Both the position numbers and the translations under genes were made by a program. Below, piece after piece: positions 31,875 to 39,940 of a stretch of DNA of 64,000 nt. The notes beneath the pieces are model-generated. The model saw only the letters and a program-made list of their open reading frames with translations, was not told where the DNA came from and ran no database searches. The DNA lies in the NCBI GenBank assembly GCA_025936825.1, contig JAICSO010000002.1, positions 496,001 to 560,000 of the forward strand, read 5' to 3'. Each line of letters starts with the position of its first letter. Position 1 is the stretch's first letter. The DNA is from Terriglobales bacterium. GTDB lineage: Bacteria > Acidobacteriota > Terriglobia > Terriglobales > Acidobacteriaceae.

Positions 31875-32299
31875 GAATGCTCCGGGGCCGGACTGTCGGT
31901 GACGGAGCGCGATCTCGGCGGCCGCTTGGTTATTTCAGGTCCGGTGGTGACGAATCCCACGCCGCTGGAAACGAGTGCAATGCCGATCCACCGCATCACG
32001 CTCACGCGTTCGTGTAGGGCAAAGCGAGCGATCAGGGCGAGCAGGACGTATCCCAGAGAGCTGGCGGGAAGAACGTAGGTGAGATCCGCCCAAGAGAGCG
32101 CGGTCATATAAGAAGCAAAGAAGCCGAGCAGAAAGACGATGCCGAGGCCGACCCAGGGATTGGAGATGGCCAGCAGCAGTCCGCCGAAGTCACTCAAAGC
32201 GATGTTGCCGACCTGCTTCATCCCATAGGAAAGCAGGGAGTCACCAACAGGCGCGAAGATGGTGACCCCGGCCAGAACCAGGTATTTGCGAAAGTTCAC
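31871..32299 (-). CDS. EamA/DMT half-size membrane protein 1
   Basis: 142 residues; four spans at about 5-25, 40-62, 64-85 and 99-116. The motif PASSLGYVLLALIARFALHERVSVMRW is the typical EamA helix-3/helix-4 turn. A charged cytosolic tail (EITKRPPRSRSVTDS) ends the protein. Overlaps the second half-size gene by 4 bases. The gene starts 6 bases after the hpnJ stop, so the three form one operon and the pair may move a hopanoid precursor across the membrane; that link is from position alone. Confidence 0.83.
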   Translation of the reverse strand: MNFRKYLVLAGVTIFAPVGDSLLSYGMKQVGNIALSDFGGLLLAISNPWVGLGIVFLLGFFASYMTALSWADLTYVLPASSLGYVLLALIARFALHERVSVMRWIGIALVSSGVGFVTTGPEITKRPPRSRSVTDSPAPEHS

Positions 32300-32305
32300 G
32301 GCGGA

Positions 32306-33832
32306 TCAGACCTGAACAGTTTCCTGAGGCGAAGGTTCGGCTTCGGCCTCGACGCCCGAGCCGTTCGAGGAATGCCCGTTGCCGTTGCGTGAGGCATTGC
32401 GAGCCTTTTCCTTCACCAACTTGTTGCGCATGGAGCGAACCTTCAGGAACGTCTTGGCTTCCTTGTAAAGGCGCTTGCGCTCATCGGAATCGAAGACTGC
32501 CTTGCGAACGATGCGGAAAATTGCTTTTGGCCGGAAATAGTACTCGTCGTAGAAGCGGTGTACCGATTCCAGGACTTCGTCAGCCGGCAGACCCGGATAC
32601 TCAATGTGGGCGAGCTGGTGACCGCCTTCATCGACCATGCTGCCCTTCGCCAGGAAATTGTTCTTGATGGCGTAGTCGTAGAGCTCGGTGCCTGGGTACG
32701 CGTGCGCAACGGAAACCTGAATGGTTTCGACATCAAGTTCCTTGGCGAATGCGATGGTGTTCTTGATGGTCTCGCGGGTCTCACCCGGCAGACCAAGAAT
32801 GAAGTCGCCGTGGATTACGAGCCCGAGCTTGTGCGCGTCCTTGGTGAACTGGCGGGCACGCTCGAGGGTGGCGCCCTTCTTGATGTTCTTCAGGATCTGC
32901 TGGTCTCCGGATTCGTAACCAACGATCATCAATCGGCAACCGGCTTCCTTCATCGCTTTCAAGGTGTCGTAATCGGTGGTCACGCGCGAAGTGCAGGACC
33001 AGGTCAGCTTCAGAGGCTTCAACTTCTCGCAGAGTTCGATAGTACGAGCCTTCTGGATGTTGAAAGTGTCGTCATCGAAGAAGAATTCCTTTACGTACGG
33101 CCAATATTCTTTGGCTTTAGCCATCTCGCGGGCGACATCGTCAGTCGAACGCTTGCGCCAGGCGTGACCGCTGGTGGTCTGCGGCCATAAGCAGAAGGTA
33201 CATTGAGCCGGACATCCTCGAGTGGTGTAGAGCGAGACGTACGGGTGGAGCAGGAACGGAACGTTGTAGCGGCGAACGTCGAGATCGCGCTGGTAAATGT
33301 CAGTAACGTGCGGCAGAGCGTCGAGGTCCTGCAACTGCGGGCGATCGGCGTTGTGCGCGACGGAACCGTTCTTGCGATATGACACGCCGAGAATCTGGTC
33401 GAGCGGCTTCCCTTCCGCGAATTCCTTGGTGGCGTAATCGAATTCTTTGCGCACGACAAAATCAATGGCCGAGCAATCACGCAGACTCTGCTCCGGTAGT
33501 ACGGTGACGTGAGGGCCGACAAAGGCGATCTTGATCTTGGGATTGACGTCTTTAATGCGCTGGGCGAGACGAATGTCGCCGGGAAAACCGGGCGTGCTGG
33601 TATAGAGCACGAGGAAGTCGTATTCCTTCGCCGTCTCGATAGTCTGTTCCGCCGAAACATAATGCGGCGGGGCGTCCAACAGCTTTGCCCCTTCAATCAT
33701 GCCGGTCGGGTAAGCGAGCCAAACCGGATACCAGTAGGACTCGATTTCTCGAGTGGCTGGCCAACGCGATCCAGCGCCACCATCAAAATTCTCAAAAGAA
33801 GGAGGGTTCAGGAACAGGGTTTTTAGGGGCAT
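32306..33832 (-). CDS. hpnJ: Hopanoid biosynthesis radical SAM protein HpnJ
   Basis: 508 residues. The N-terminus MPLKTLFLNPPSFENFDGGAGSR is the diagnostic start of HpnJ, the B12-binding radical SAM enzyme that makes the cyclitol ether of bacteriohopanetetrol. A B12-binding domain (about 1-150, with FVGPHVTVLPEQSL) precedes the radical SAM core with TRGCPAQCTFCLWPQTTSG (about 207-225; CxxxCxxC cluster ligands), FFFDDDTFNI, and GDFILGLPGETRETI. The C-terminal 60 residues are charged and low in complexity. Other hpn genes, such as the squalene-hopene cyclase or hpnH, are not in the window. It is the first gene of an operon with two EamA proteins. Confidence 0.93.
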   Translation of the reverse strand: MPLKTLFLNPPSFENFDGGAGSRWPATREIESYWYPVWLAYPTGMIEGAKLLDAPPHYVSAEQTIETAKEYDFLVLYTSTPGFPGDIRLAQRIKDVNPKIKIAFVGPHVTVLPEQSLRDCSAIDFVVRKEFDYATKEFAEGKPLDQILGVSYRKNGSVAHNADRPQLQDLDALPHVTDIYQRDLDVRRYNVPFLLHPYVSLYTTRGCPAQCTFCLWPQTTSGHAWRKRSTDDVAREMAKAKEYWPYVKEFFFDDDTFNIQKARTIELCEKLKPLKLTWSCTSRVTTDYDTLKAMKEAGCRLMIVGYESGDQQILKNIKKGATLERARQFTKDAHKLGLVIHGDFILGLPGETRETIKNTIAFAKELDVETIQVSVAHAYPGTELYDYAIKNNFLAKGSMVDEGGHQLAHIEYPGLPADEVLESVHRFYDEYYFRPKAIFRIVRKAVFDSDERKRLYKEAKTFLKVRSMRNKLVKEKARNASRNGNGHSSNGSGVEAEAEPSPQETVQV

Positions 33833-34021
33833 ATTTGTGAAGTATTTATCCTAACATTAGGCGTTCAGACACTTCTTCCGGGTAATCCTTTGGTCACTCC
33901 CCGAGCGGAACGGCCCCTGACAGGACTTCAGGCTACAGGAGACAGCATTGCAGGCCAATCGCAATATCCCGAAAGGCGTTTGGATGCAGCGAAGTGGCAA
34001 AAAGTCTCGTTGGCGAGAGTT

Positions 34022-35356
34022 CTACCTGGGCACGCCTATCCAGCCGGCCAAATCGCCGGTGGCACGCATCAGGGCCAAGCGGGCACGCACCAGTTCAAAG
34101 TCAGCATCTTGCAGCTGATTGTATTTCTCTGACATGTCGGCGCGGGCATTGGCCTCGTCGTGAACGGTGGCGCCTCCTGAGTTCATCCGTACCTCTATCT
34201 CGTCGAAGCTCGACTTGGAGAGCTGGTATTCGAGATCCGAGACTTCTTTGGCCGCAGCAGCCTGGCGCGCGGAACTCTGAAGCTTGAGCACCTGCTGAGA
34301 CACTTGATCTTTGACGGACTGCACGTCGGCCTTTGCGCGGGCAGCATCGGCGTCGGCAGCTTGAGCATGGGCGCGCTGCGGAGCATTGAAAAATGGAAAA
34401 CGAATCACGATTCCGATGCTGGCATTGTTACGCTGAAACGCTTTGGGAAAAAATTGCTCCCAGTTGTTGTACTTTGCAAGCACAGCATATTGAGTGGCGA
34501 AGTCGACCGAGGGCCAAAGGGATCGGTGCTCTGCTCGTGCCTTGAACGCCTGAGCAAGCGCGTGCTGCTGCGCCATGGAGACGGCGAAACTGGAGTCGGC
34601 GGCTTTGTCCGCGGTATCAGAAGCTGCAGGCAGATCCGGAAATGCCGGGACCGAATCAGGATCGGTCTGAATAGAAGCGGCGGCAACACCAGTCAGTTGA
34701 TACAGCAGCGCACGCAGCGACTGCACCGAGTCTTCCGCTTGCAGCACGTGAAGCTTGGCGCGGGCTGCGGCCAATTTGGCTTCGGTGAGCATCTGCGGAC
34801 GATCCACGCCGGCCTGTACGCGCTGCTCGGCAACTTGTTCCATCCGGTTTGCGTCGGCCTGCTGCTGGTGAATATGGTCGAGATTGCGTTCCCATTTCAC
34901 AAGTTCCGTATAAGTGAGGACCGTATCCTGGATGATTTGGCCGCGGCGATCCTTCGTATTGATTTGAGCAGCAGCATATTCACGCTGGGCTGCGTGAATG
35001 TATTGCTGCAACGCAGGATTGATCAGCGCAGACTGTCCAGTGATGTTAACGATCGAAGGCGCACTGCCTTCGAGGCTGAGCGGGTATCCCCAACTCGCAC
35101 CGAGTCCGGAACCGACCGTCACCTGCGGAACGTAGTTGCTGCGAGATTCGTGGTAGGAATCGAGCGCCTTCTGCTCGTCGGCGATGGCTTGCATTGCCGC
35201 CGGACTATGAACCAGCGCAAGTTCGACCGCGCGTTTTAAAGTGAGTTTTTGAGGCTCTTGCGCGAAAACCAGGCCGCTTATCAGAAGAACCAAGAGCGGC
35301 GCGAGCGAGTACAAAGTCCGCGTCCATACAGGTTGTGTGTATTGACCTGGCTTCAT
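34022..35356 (-). CDS. TolC-family outer membrane efflux protein
   Basis: 444 residues, signal peptide at about 1-32. The sequence has two TolC-like repeats of long helices and beta segments: LTLKRAVELALVHSPAAMQAIADEQKALDSYHESRSNYVPQV (about 38-79) and a second after FATQYAVLAKYNNWEQFF, ending DADFELVRARLALMRATGDL. Such proteins form outer-membrane channels for type I or tripartite efflux. It is the last gene of the operon adaptor-TPR-TolC; the inner-membrane pump is missing, at least here. Confidence 0.9.
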   Translation of the reverse strand: MKPGQYTQPVWTRTLYSLAPLLVLLISGLVFAQEPQKLTLKRAVELALVHSPAAMQAIADEQKALDSYHESRSNYVPQVTVGSGLGASWGYPLSLEGSAPSIVNITGQSALINPALQQYIHAAQREYAAAQINTKDRRGQIIQDTVLTYTELVKWERNLDHIHQQQADANRMEQVAEQRVQAGVDRPQMLTEAKLAAARAKLHVLQAEDSVQSLRALLYQLTGVAAASIQTDPDSVPAFPDLPAASDTADKAADSSFAVSMAQQHALAQAFKARAEHRSLWPSVDFATQYAVLAKYNNWEQFFPKAFQRNNASIGIVIRFPFFNAPQRAHAQAADADAARAKADVQSVKDQVSQQVLKLQSSARQAAAAKEVSDLEYQLSKSSFDEIEVRMNSGGATVHDEANARADMSEKYNQLQDADFELVRARLALMRATGDLAGWIGVPR

Positions 35357-35375
35357 TCTGATCGTGGAGTCGCCC

Positions 35376-36344
35376 TCAACGGTTCACACGCTGCAGCGCT
35401 TCCTGCGCCGGACGAAAGTCGTGGGCCAATGCCAGAGCCGAGCGGTATTCGGCGGCAGCAGCCTGCTTATCTCCCATCTTCTCGACCGTACTACCGAGGA
35501 GATAGTGCGCCTTGAAGGCAGGTGCCTGCTCCACCTTGGCGTCAGAGTTCAGGTAGGTGCGAAGCAGTTCTGCGGCTTCCGGCAGGTTGCGTCCGGTGTG
35601 CAGCAGGATATCCGCGGCATCGACCAGTGCGTCGGCGCGATCTAAGCGGGCGGCGCGAACGTGGCCCAGAGCCTGCTCCATATCGACCCAGCGCTCGCGA
35701 TGCTTGTAGAAGATACCTAGGTTCAGCCACTGAGTAGCGGCACCGTTGCTCGAAGTGATGGCTGCTTTGTATTCAGCCTCTGCGGTCGGAAGGTCGCTTT
35801 TTTTCTCGGCCAGGCGCGCTTTCACCCAATGCGCCATGGGCGGGTCAAGCGAAAGCAAGCTAGCCGCCTGCGCCTCGGCTTTATCGCGTCCGCCGCCAAC
35901 GATGCCGGGGGCTTCAAGATAGAATTCGGCGAGATCGGTGCGGGCGTCCACATTTTTTGGGTTCAGCCGAACCGCCGTTTCAAACTCCGAACGCACGTGC
36001 TTGGCAAGGCCGGCAGCTGTCATCCAGCTGGAACGGTCCGCTTTCTCGCCGTACACTCTGCCGAGCCAGAGATGGTACTGGCTATTATCAGGCGCCAACG
36101 ATACCGCCTTTTCGCAAGCGGAGATGCCGCGGTCCCAATCGCCCACAGCCAGATAAGCGCGGCACAGAAGATTATGCGCGACGGCATCGTTCGGACTCTG
36201 AGTGATGTGAGTGCGAAGAACGCTGACAGCCTCGTCGACGCGGCCAGTGGCGAGGAGCGAAGGAGCACTCTCATCAGCTCCGGCGAGCGCGGAGGTCACA
36301 AAAAGAAATACCGATACGAAACTAAATAGAAGGGAACGTCTCAT
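35376..36344 (-). CDS. Exported TPR-repeat protein
   Basis: 322 residues; signal peptide at about 1-21. At least five TPR units run from about residue 28: SLLATGRVDEAVSVLRTHI, DAVAHNLLCRAYLAVGDWDRGISACEKAV, NSQYHLWLGRVYGEKAD, VDARTDLAEFYLEAPGIVGGG, AATQWLNLGIFYKHRERW and AFKAHYLLGSTVEKMGDKQAA. It lies between the adaptor (4-base overlap of start and stop) and the TolC gene (19 bases), so it belongs to the export system, perhaps assembling complexes in the periplasm. Confidence 0.87.
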   Translation of the reverse strand: MRRSLLFSFVSVFLFVTSALAGADESAPSLLATGRVDEAVSVLRTHITQSPNDAVAHNLLCRAYLAVGDWDRGISACEKAVSLAPDNSQYHLWLGRVYGEKADRSSWMTAAGLAKHVRSEFETAVRLNPKNVDARTDLAEFYLEAPGIVGGGRDKAEAQAASLLSLDPPMAHWVKARLAEKKSDLPTAEAEYKAAITSSNGAATQWLNLGIFYKHRERWVDMEQALGHVRAARLDRADALVDAADILLHTGRNLPEAAELLRTYLNSDAKVEQAPAFKAHYLLGSTVEKMGDKQAAAAEYRSALALAHDFRPAQEALQRVNR

Positions 36345-37591
36345 TGGCGAATCACTCTCACAGGCAACGCATCCTTTAATGGCTTGTTGTTGGTGGAACC
36401 GATTGCCACCAGCGAATTCTCAGAAATTCCACCTGTAATCTCCACTTTCGTAAGATTCGTGAGCCCGGTCTGAACCGTGGTGCGGTGAAGTACGTTGTTC
36501 ACGACCTGGTACACGTAAGGAGTGGAGTCGTCCAGACGAAGCGATTCGCGTGGGATGGTCAGCACGTTGTTGCGCTCGGCAGTCACAATGGTGATGCCGA
36601 CGTTGGTGTTGGGCAGAAGCTTGTAGTCGTTGTTGCCGACGATGCAGGTGGTTTCGCCCACATTGCGAGTGCCATGCAGCTTGATTTCAGACGGAATGGC
36701 CGTGACCGAGCCCGTCCACATGCGGCCGGGCATTGCGTCCCATGTGACCTCGATGCGGTCGCCGGGAGTGAGCCGCGCAATGTCAGGCTCATCGACGAAC
36801 GCGCGGACCAGAACTTTGGACAAGTCGGCTTCCTGGAGAATGAGATCTCCGGGATTCACGTACGCGCCCTGTTTCACCGGAAGCGAATAGACCACGCCAT
36901 TGAAAGGAGCGCGAATGACTAATTGGCTCAGAACGTCTTCAGCAGCGGAATAGGCGCTCTGGGCTTGATTCTGTTCCGCCTGAACGCGCTCGACTTCCGG
37001 CTGCGAGTAGCGATCTTTTTGGCGGGATTCGAGCAGTTTTACTTGGGCAGCAGCAGCGTCGTACTGGTTCTGTGCAGACTTCACTTCCGCGGGAGAAGCA
37101 GCACTCGTCTGCTGAAGCTTCTTGAGCGCCTCGAGATTGCGCTGGGCTGTGTCGAGGTCGCCGCGTGCTTTCACCAGCTGCGCTTGATTGGCGAGAACTT
37201 CCTCGTGGGTTCCACCCTGCTGGAGGGCGTGAACATCGGCATCGGACGCCTTCACTTGAGCCATTGCTTGCGCGGCCTGGCTGCGAGCAGTCGCGGCGTT
37301 GAGTTCGACGAGAAGCTGTCCCTTCTTGACGTGGTCGCCTTCTTTTACCAGGACGCGTTTGACGGTGGTGCCGGTGGGGGCGTGTGCTTCAAAATTCGAG
37401 ACCGGCTCAACTTTACCGTTAGTGGCAACAACGCTGCGAATGGGTGCACGAGAGACTGTCGCTGCCACAACAGGAACCGAGTCGTCTCGACCCATGAAAG
37501 ACGCGAGAACGATGACGGCAACAACGGCGCCGATAGTCCAAAAGATCCAGCGCCGCGAACGACCGCCTTGATTTCGATGGGTATCTGCCAT
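36341..37591 (-). CDS. Periplasmic adaptor protein, RND/MFP (HlyD-like) family
   Basis: 416 residues with one N-terminal membrane anchor (about 15-32). The adaptor architecture is clear: lipoyl-like half VRSVVATNGKVEPVSNFEAHAPTGTTVKRVLVKEGDHVKKGQLLVEL, a long coiled-coil hairpin (about 98-205, with DLDTAQRNLEALKKLQ), the second lipoyl half LVIRAPFNGVVYSLPVKQGAYV, and beta-barrel parts with VDEPDIARLTPGDRIEVTWDAMPG. It links an inner-membrane pump to TolC. Preceded by an AGGAA ribosome site. First gene of the operon 37591-34022. Confidence 0.92.
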   Translation of the reverse strand: MADTHRNQGGRSRRWIFWTIGAVVAVIVLASFMGRDDSVPVVAATVSRAPIRSVVATNGKVEPVSNFEAHAPTGTTVKRVLVKEGDHVKKGQLLVELNAATARSQAAQAMAQVKASDADVHALQQGGTHEEVLANQAQLVKARGDLDTAQRNLEALKKLQQTSAASPAEVKSAQNQYDAAAAQVKLLESRQKDRYSQPEVERVQAEQNQAQSAYSAAEDVLSQLVIRAPFNGVVYSLPVKQGAYVNPGDLILQEADLSKVLVRAFVDEPDIARLTPGDRIEVTWDAMPGRMWTGSVTAIPSEIKLHGTRNVGETTCIVGNNDYKLLPNTNVGITIVTAERNNVLTIPRESLRLDDSTPYVYQVVNNVLHRTTVQTGLTNLTKVEITGGISENSLVAIGSTNNKPLKDALPVRVIRQ

Positions 37592-37737
37592 TTCCTGGTG
37601 ACTAGAGTAAATCGTACCACCGCATGCCCAACGCGTGAGAATGCGTCTTAACCATTTGGATGCATGGGCTTGGGGGAAAAGTGCAAAGAAATTCCGGGAG
37701 GAAGCCGCGGCTGGCGCCGGCTGGGACTTCGAGCCGC

Positions 37738-37743
37738 TAAAAT
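37738..37743 (+). promoter_or_regulatory. -10 element of queF, leaderless start
   Basis: TAAAAT ends 6 bases before the ATG at 37750 and there is no Shine-Dalgarno, so transcription would begin at or next to the start codon. Confidence 0.5.
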
Positions 37744-37749
37744 GCTTCT

Positions 37750-38148
37750 ATGCCGAAAGTACAGCGCTACACGCCCGAGCATGCCGCGGCAGGCTTGGAC
37801 CATAACTTTCCCGAGATCGAAACCTGGCCAAACCAGTTTCCTGGATACGAGATTGTGATTGATGATCCAGAGTTCACTTCTGTGTGTCCGAAAACCGGAC
37901 TGCCAGATTTCGGCGTGATCACGATCCGTTACATGCCGCGGAAGCAGTGCCTGGAGCTGAAGTCGCTGAAGGAATACTTGCAGGCGTATCGCAACCTGGG
38001 GATTTTTCAGGAGAACATCGTGAACCAGGTGCTTGAGGATGTGGTGCGATGGGCGAAGCCGGTGTGGGCGGAAGTGAAAGGAGACTTTCGTCCGCGGGGT
38101 GGAATTTCGACGACGGTGGTGGCGAAGTGGCCGAGGGCGAAGAAGTAG
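37750..38148 (+). CDS. queF: NADPH-dependent 7-cyano-7-deazaguanine reductase
   Basis: 132 residues, the short type I (YkvM-like) QueF, which reduces preQ0 to preQ1 in queuosine biosynthesis. The catalytic segment FTSVCPKTGLPDFG carries Cys46 (thioimide nucleophile) and Asp53; the QueF motif CLELKSLKEYLQAYRN follows, and HQ-less substrate strands such as RGGISTTVVAKW close the fold. The length fits type I. Transcribed alone; other queuosine genes are not in the window. Confidence 0.95.
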   Translation: MPKVQRYTPEHAAAGLDHNFPEIETWPNQFPGYEIVIDDPEFTSVCPKTGLPDFGVITIRYMPRKQCLELKSLKEYLQAYRNLGIFQENIVNQVLEDVVRWAKPVWAEVKGDFRPRGGISTTVVAKWPRAKK

Positions 38149-38262
38149 TCATATGTGCTTGCAAACTGCGGCAGCGAGATCTGCTGATGGCGCTCACTCA
38201 ATCCAAAACAGAGTCAGATTGCTGGAGTTGACGATCTGCTGTCAGGTTCATAGAGTCGAGAA

Positions 38263-38904
38263 ATGTCTAAGGTTCGTGTAAGTTCTTTTTCGGTATCGCT
38301 GGACGGATATGGCGCCGGGCCTAATCAGAGCCTGGAGAACCCACTCGGCATTCGCGGCCCCGAGTTGTTCAAATGGTTTTTCTCCACCCGCACTTGGCAG
38401 CAGATGCACGGGCAAAATGGCGGAACGACTGGTGTAGACGATGATTGGGCGCGTCGCGGAATGGAGAATGTGGGCGCGTGGATTCTAGGACGCAACATGT
38501 TCGGACCGGTGCGTGGGCCATGGCCGGATGAGTCCTGGAAAGGGTGGTGGGGTGAAGAGCCGCCGTATCACGTCCCGACGTTCGTGCTAACTCACCATCC
38601 GCGCAAACCACTTGAGATGAGAGGTGGGACGACGTTTCATTTCGTCCCTGACGGCATCCACTCCGCACTGGAACGTGCGCGGGAAGCCGCAAAGGCTAAA
38701 GACATTCGGATCGCTGGCGGTGTGTCAACCATTCGGCAATTTCTGCAAGCGGGCCTCATCGACGAACTACATCTTGCATTTCGGCCAATCCTCATGGGCT
38801 CTGGCGAAAATCTTTTCGCTGGTTTGGATTTCAGAGAACTCGGATATTGCCCGAGGGAACATGTTTCGACGGAGCATGCGATGCATGTCGTGTTGACGAA
38901 GTAG
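38263..38904 (+). CDS. Dihydrofolate reductase-like protein (RibD C-terminal domain)
   Basis: 213 residues. The RibD_C/DHFR-like fold shows SFSVSLDGYGAGPNQSLENPLG, NVGAWILGRNMFGPVRGPW (about 68-86), PTFVLTHHPRKPL, IRIAGGVSTIRQFLQAGLIDELHLAFRPILMGSGENLFAGLD. These contact NADPH and a pteridine-like substrate in relatives of the riboflavin-pathway reductase; such stand-alone proteins have no proven substrate. Possibly in one transcript with queF, 114 bases upstream. Confidence 0.9.
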   Translation: MSKVRVSSFSVSLDGYGAGPNQSLENPLGIRGPELFKWFFSTRTWQQMHGQNGGTTGVDDDWARRGMENVGAWILGRNMFGPVRGPWPDESWKGWWGEEPPYHVPTFVLTHHPRKPLEMRGGTTFHFVPDGIHSALERAREAAKAKDIRIAGGVSTIRQFLQAGLIDELHLAFRPILMGSGENLFAGLDFRELGYCPREHVSTEHAMHVVLTK

Positions 38905-38928
38905 CTGGCGACTTCCTTCCGCGCAGGG

Positions 38929-39840
38929 CTACTTTTTCTCCTTGGGCATTACTGACTGGTATACCTCGCGAACAAAGTCATCCGGCTTGACACGGCCGTG
39001 TCCCCAGCGGGAATCGAATTCTGCGGTGGGATGCGCAGCAATGATTTGAGCTTCCGACTGTCCTGAATCGGCCATTTTCTTGATGCGATCGCGAACCGTG
39101 ACGATCATTTGCCAAAATGCCTGCACTGCGGTTCCGTCCATCATGTCGCCACGAGCAGGAACGAAATGCGTCGCGTCGTCGTTCCAATTCTCAAATGTGC
39201 TTAAGAAGCCGTCGATCGAACCGTTCTGATTTTTGTCGATTTCGGGGTATCCGTCGCCCGGAAGGTCTTCCCCGAAGTACACCAGCTTGGCTTGCTCGAA
39301 ATGCGCGAGGAGGTCTGCATCGCTGTTCCCAGGCTTTTGGTGAATGATGTGGATGGCGTCGGTATTCATATCAAACTTTATCACTTCGGAAAAGCCTACC
39401 GCCGGGCGCACGACTCCGAGGGTGGAGAACTGCGGTGGCAATGGGCTGGGTTTGCCCATACGTCCGCCGCCGAGCCTACCAAGAGCATTTTCCTGCATAG
39501 CCACAAAGCAGCCGTGCTTGGTCCATCCGGCGTCGCCTTGGCTTCGGTCCAGCGGCTGAGGCCAGATGATGACGTAGCAATGAGGCGAGTTTGTGCGCTT
39601 CGCGAGGACTTCGTAGATGGCCTCTGTGTCTGAAGCTGCCGGGGTTCCGAGAATCAGAAAACCATCAGGACCGACGGACGCGATGACGTTGCCGCTGGGA
39701 GTGGAGAACACGACGACGTCGGGCTTGATCTCGGTGATGCTTAGAGTTGCATTTTGGGATGAGGCGAGGCTGCAGGCTGCGAGCACAAACGCGAATACCA
39801 CGTACATCAACAGGCTCCTTCGGGCAGTAGTCATCGTCAT
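38929..39840 (-). CDS. Exported metallo-beta-lactamase-fold protein without the metal-binding motif
   Basis: 303 residues from the ATG at 39840; Met14 of the longer frame would also fit. Signal-like segment at about 3-28. The order of segments matches exported MBL proteins: VVVFSTPSGNVIASVGPDGFLILGTPAASDTEAIYEVLAKR, then a region where HxHxDH is expected, which instead reads IIWPQPLDRSQGDAGWTKHG. Then FDMNTDAIHIIHQKPGNSDADLLAHFEQAKLVYFGEDL and HFVPARGDMMDG, where the usual family sequence is PGHG. The zinc ligands are mostly lost. It may be a binding protein rather than a hydrolase. Confidence 0.72.
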   Translation of the reverse strand: MTMTTARRSLLMYVVFAFVLAACSLASSQNATLSITEIKPDVVVFSTPSGNVIASVGPDGFLILGTPAASDTEAIYEVLAKRTNSPHCYVIIWPQPLDRSQGDAGWTKHGCFVAMQENALGRLGGGRMGKPSPLPPQFSTLGVVRPAVGFSEVIKFDMNTDAIHIIHQKPGNSDADLLAHFEQAKLVYFGEDLPGDGYPEIDKNQNGSIDGFLSTFENWNDDATHFVPARGDMMDGTAVQAFWQMIVTVRDRIKKMADSGQSEAQIIAAHPTAEFDSRWGHGRVKPDDFVREVYQSVMPKEKK

Positions 39841-39924
39841 AGTCGCATGGCGAAACTCGACGAGTATACACATGTATGCGTGTGTCCCCTCTGAATGACT
39901 GACCTGAAGTTCCGCGGGTCATGC

Positions 39925-39930
39925 TATATT
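39925..39930 (+). promoter_or_regulatory. Extended -10 element of the MFS gene
   Basis: TGCTATATT with TGn before the hexamer ends 10 bases before the GTG at 39941; the mRNA would have only a few bases of leader. Confidence 0.5.
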
Positions 39931-39940
39931 CCACTTTCCC

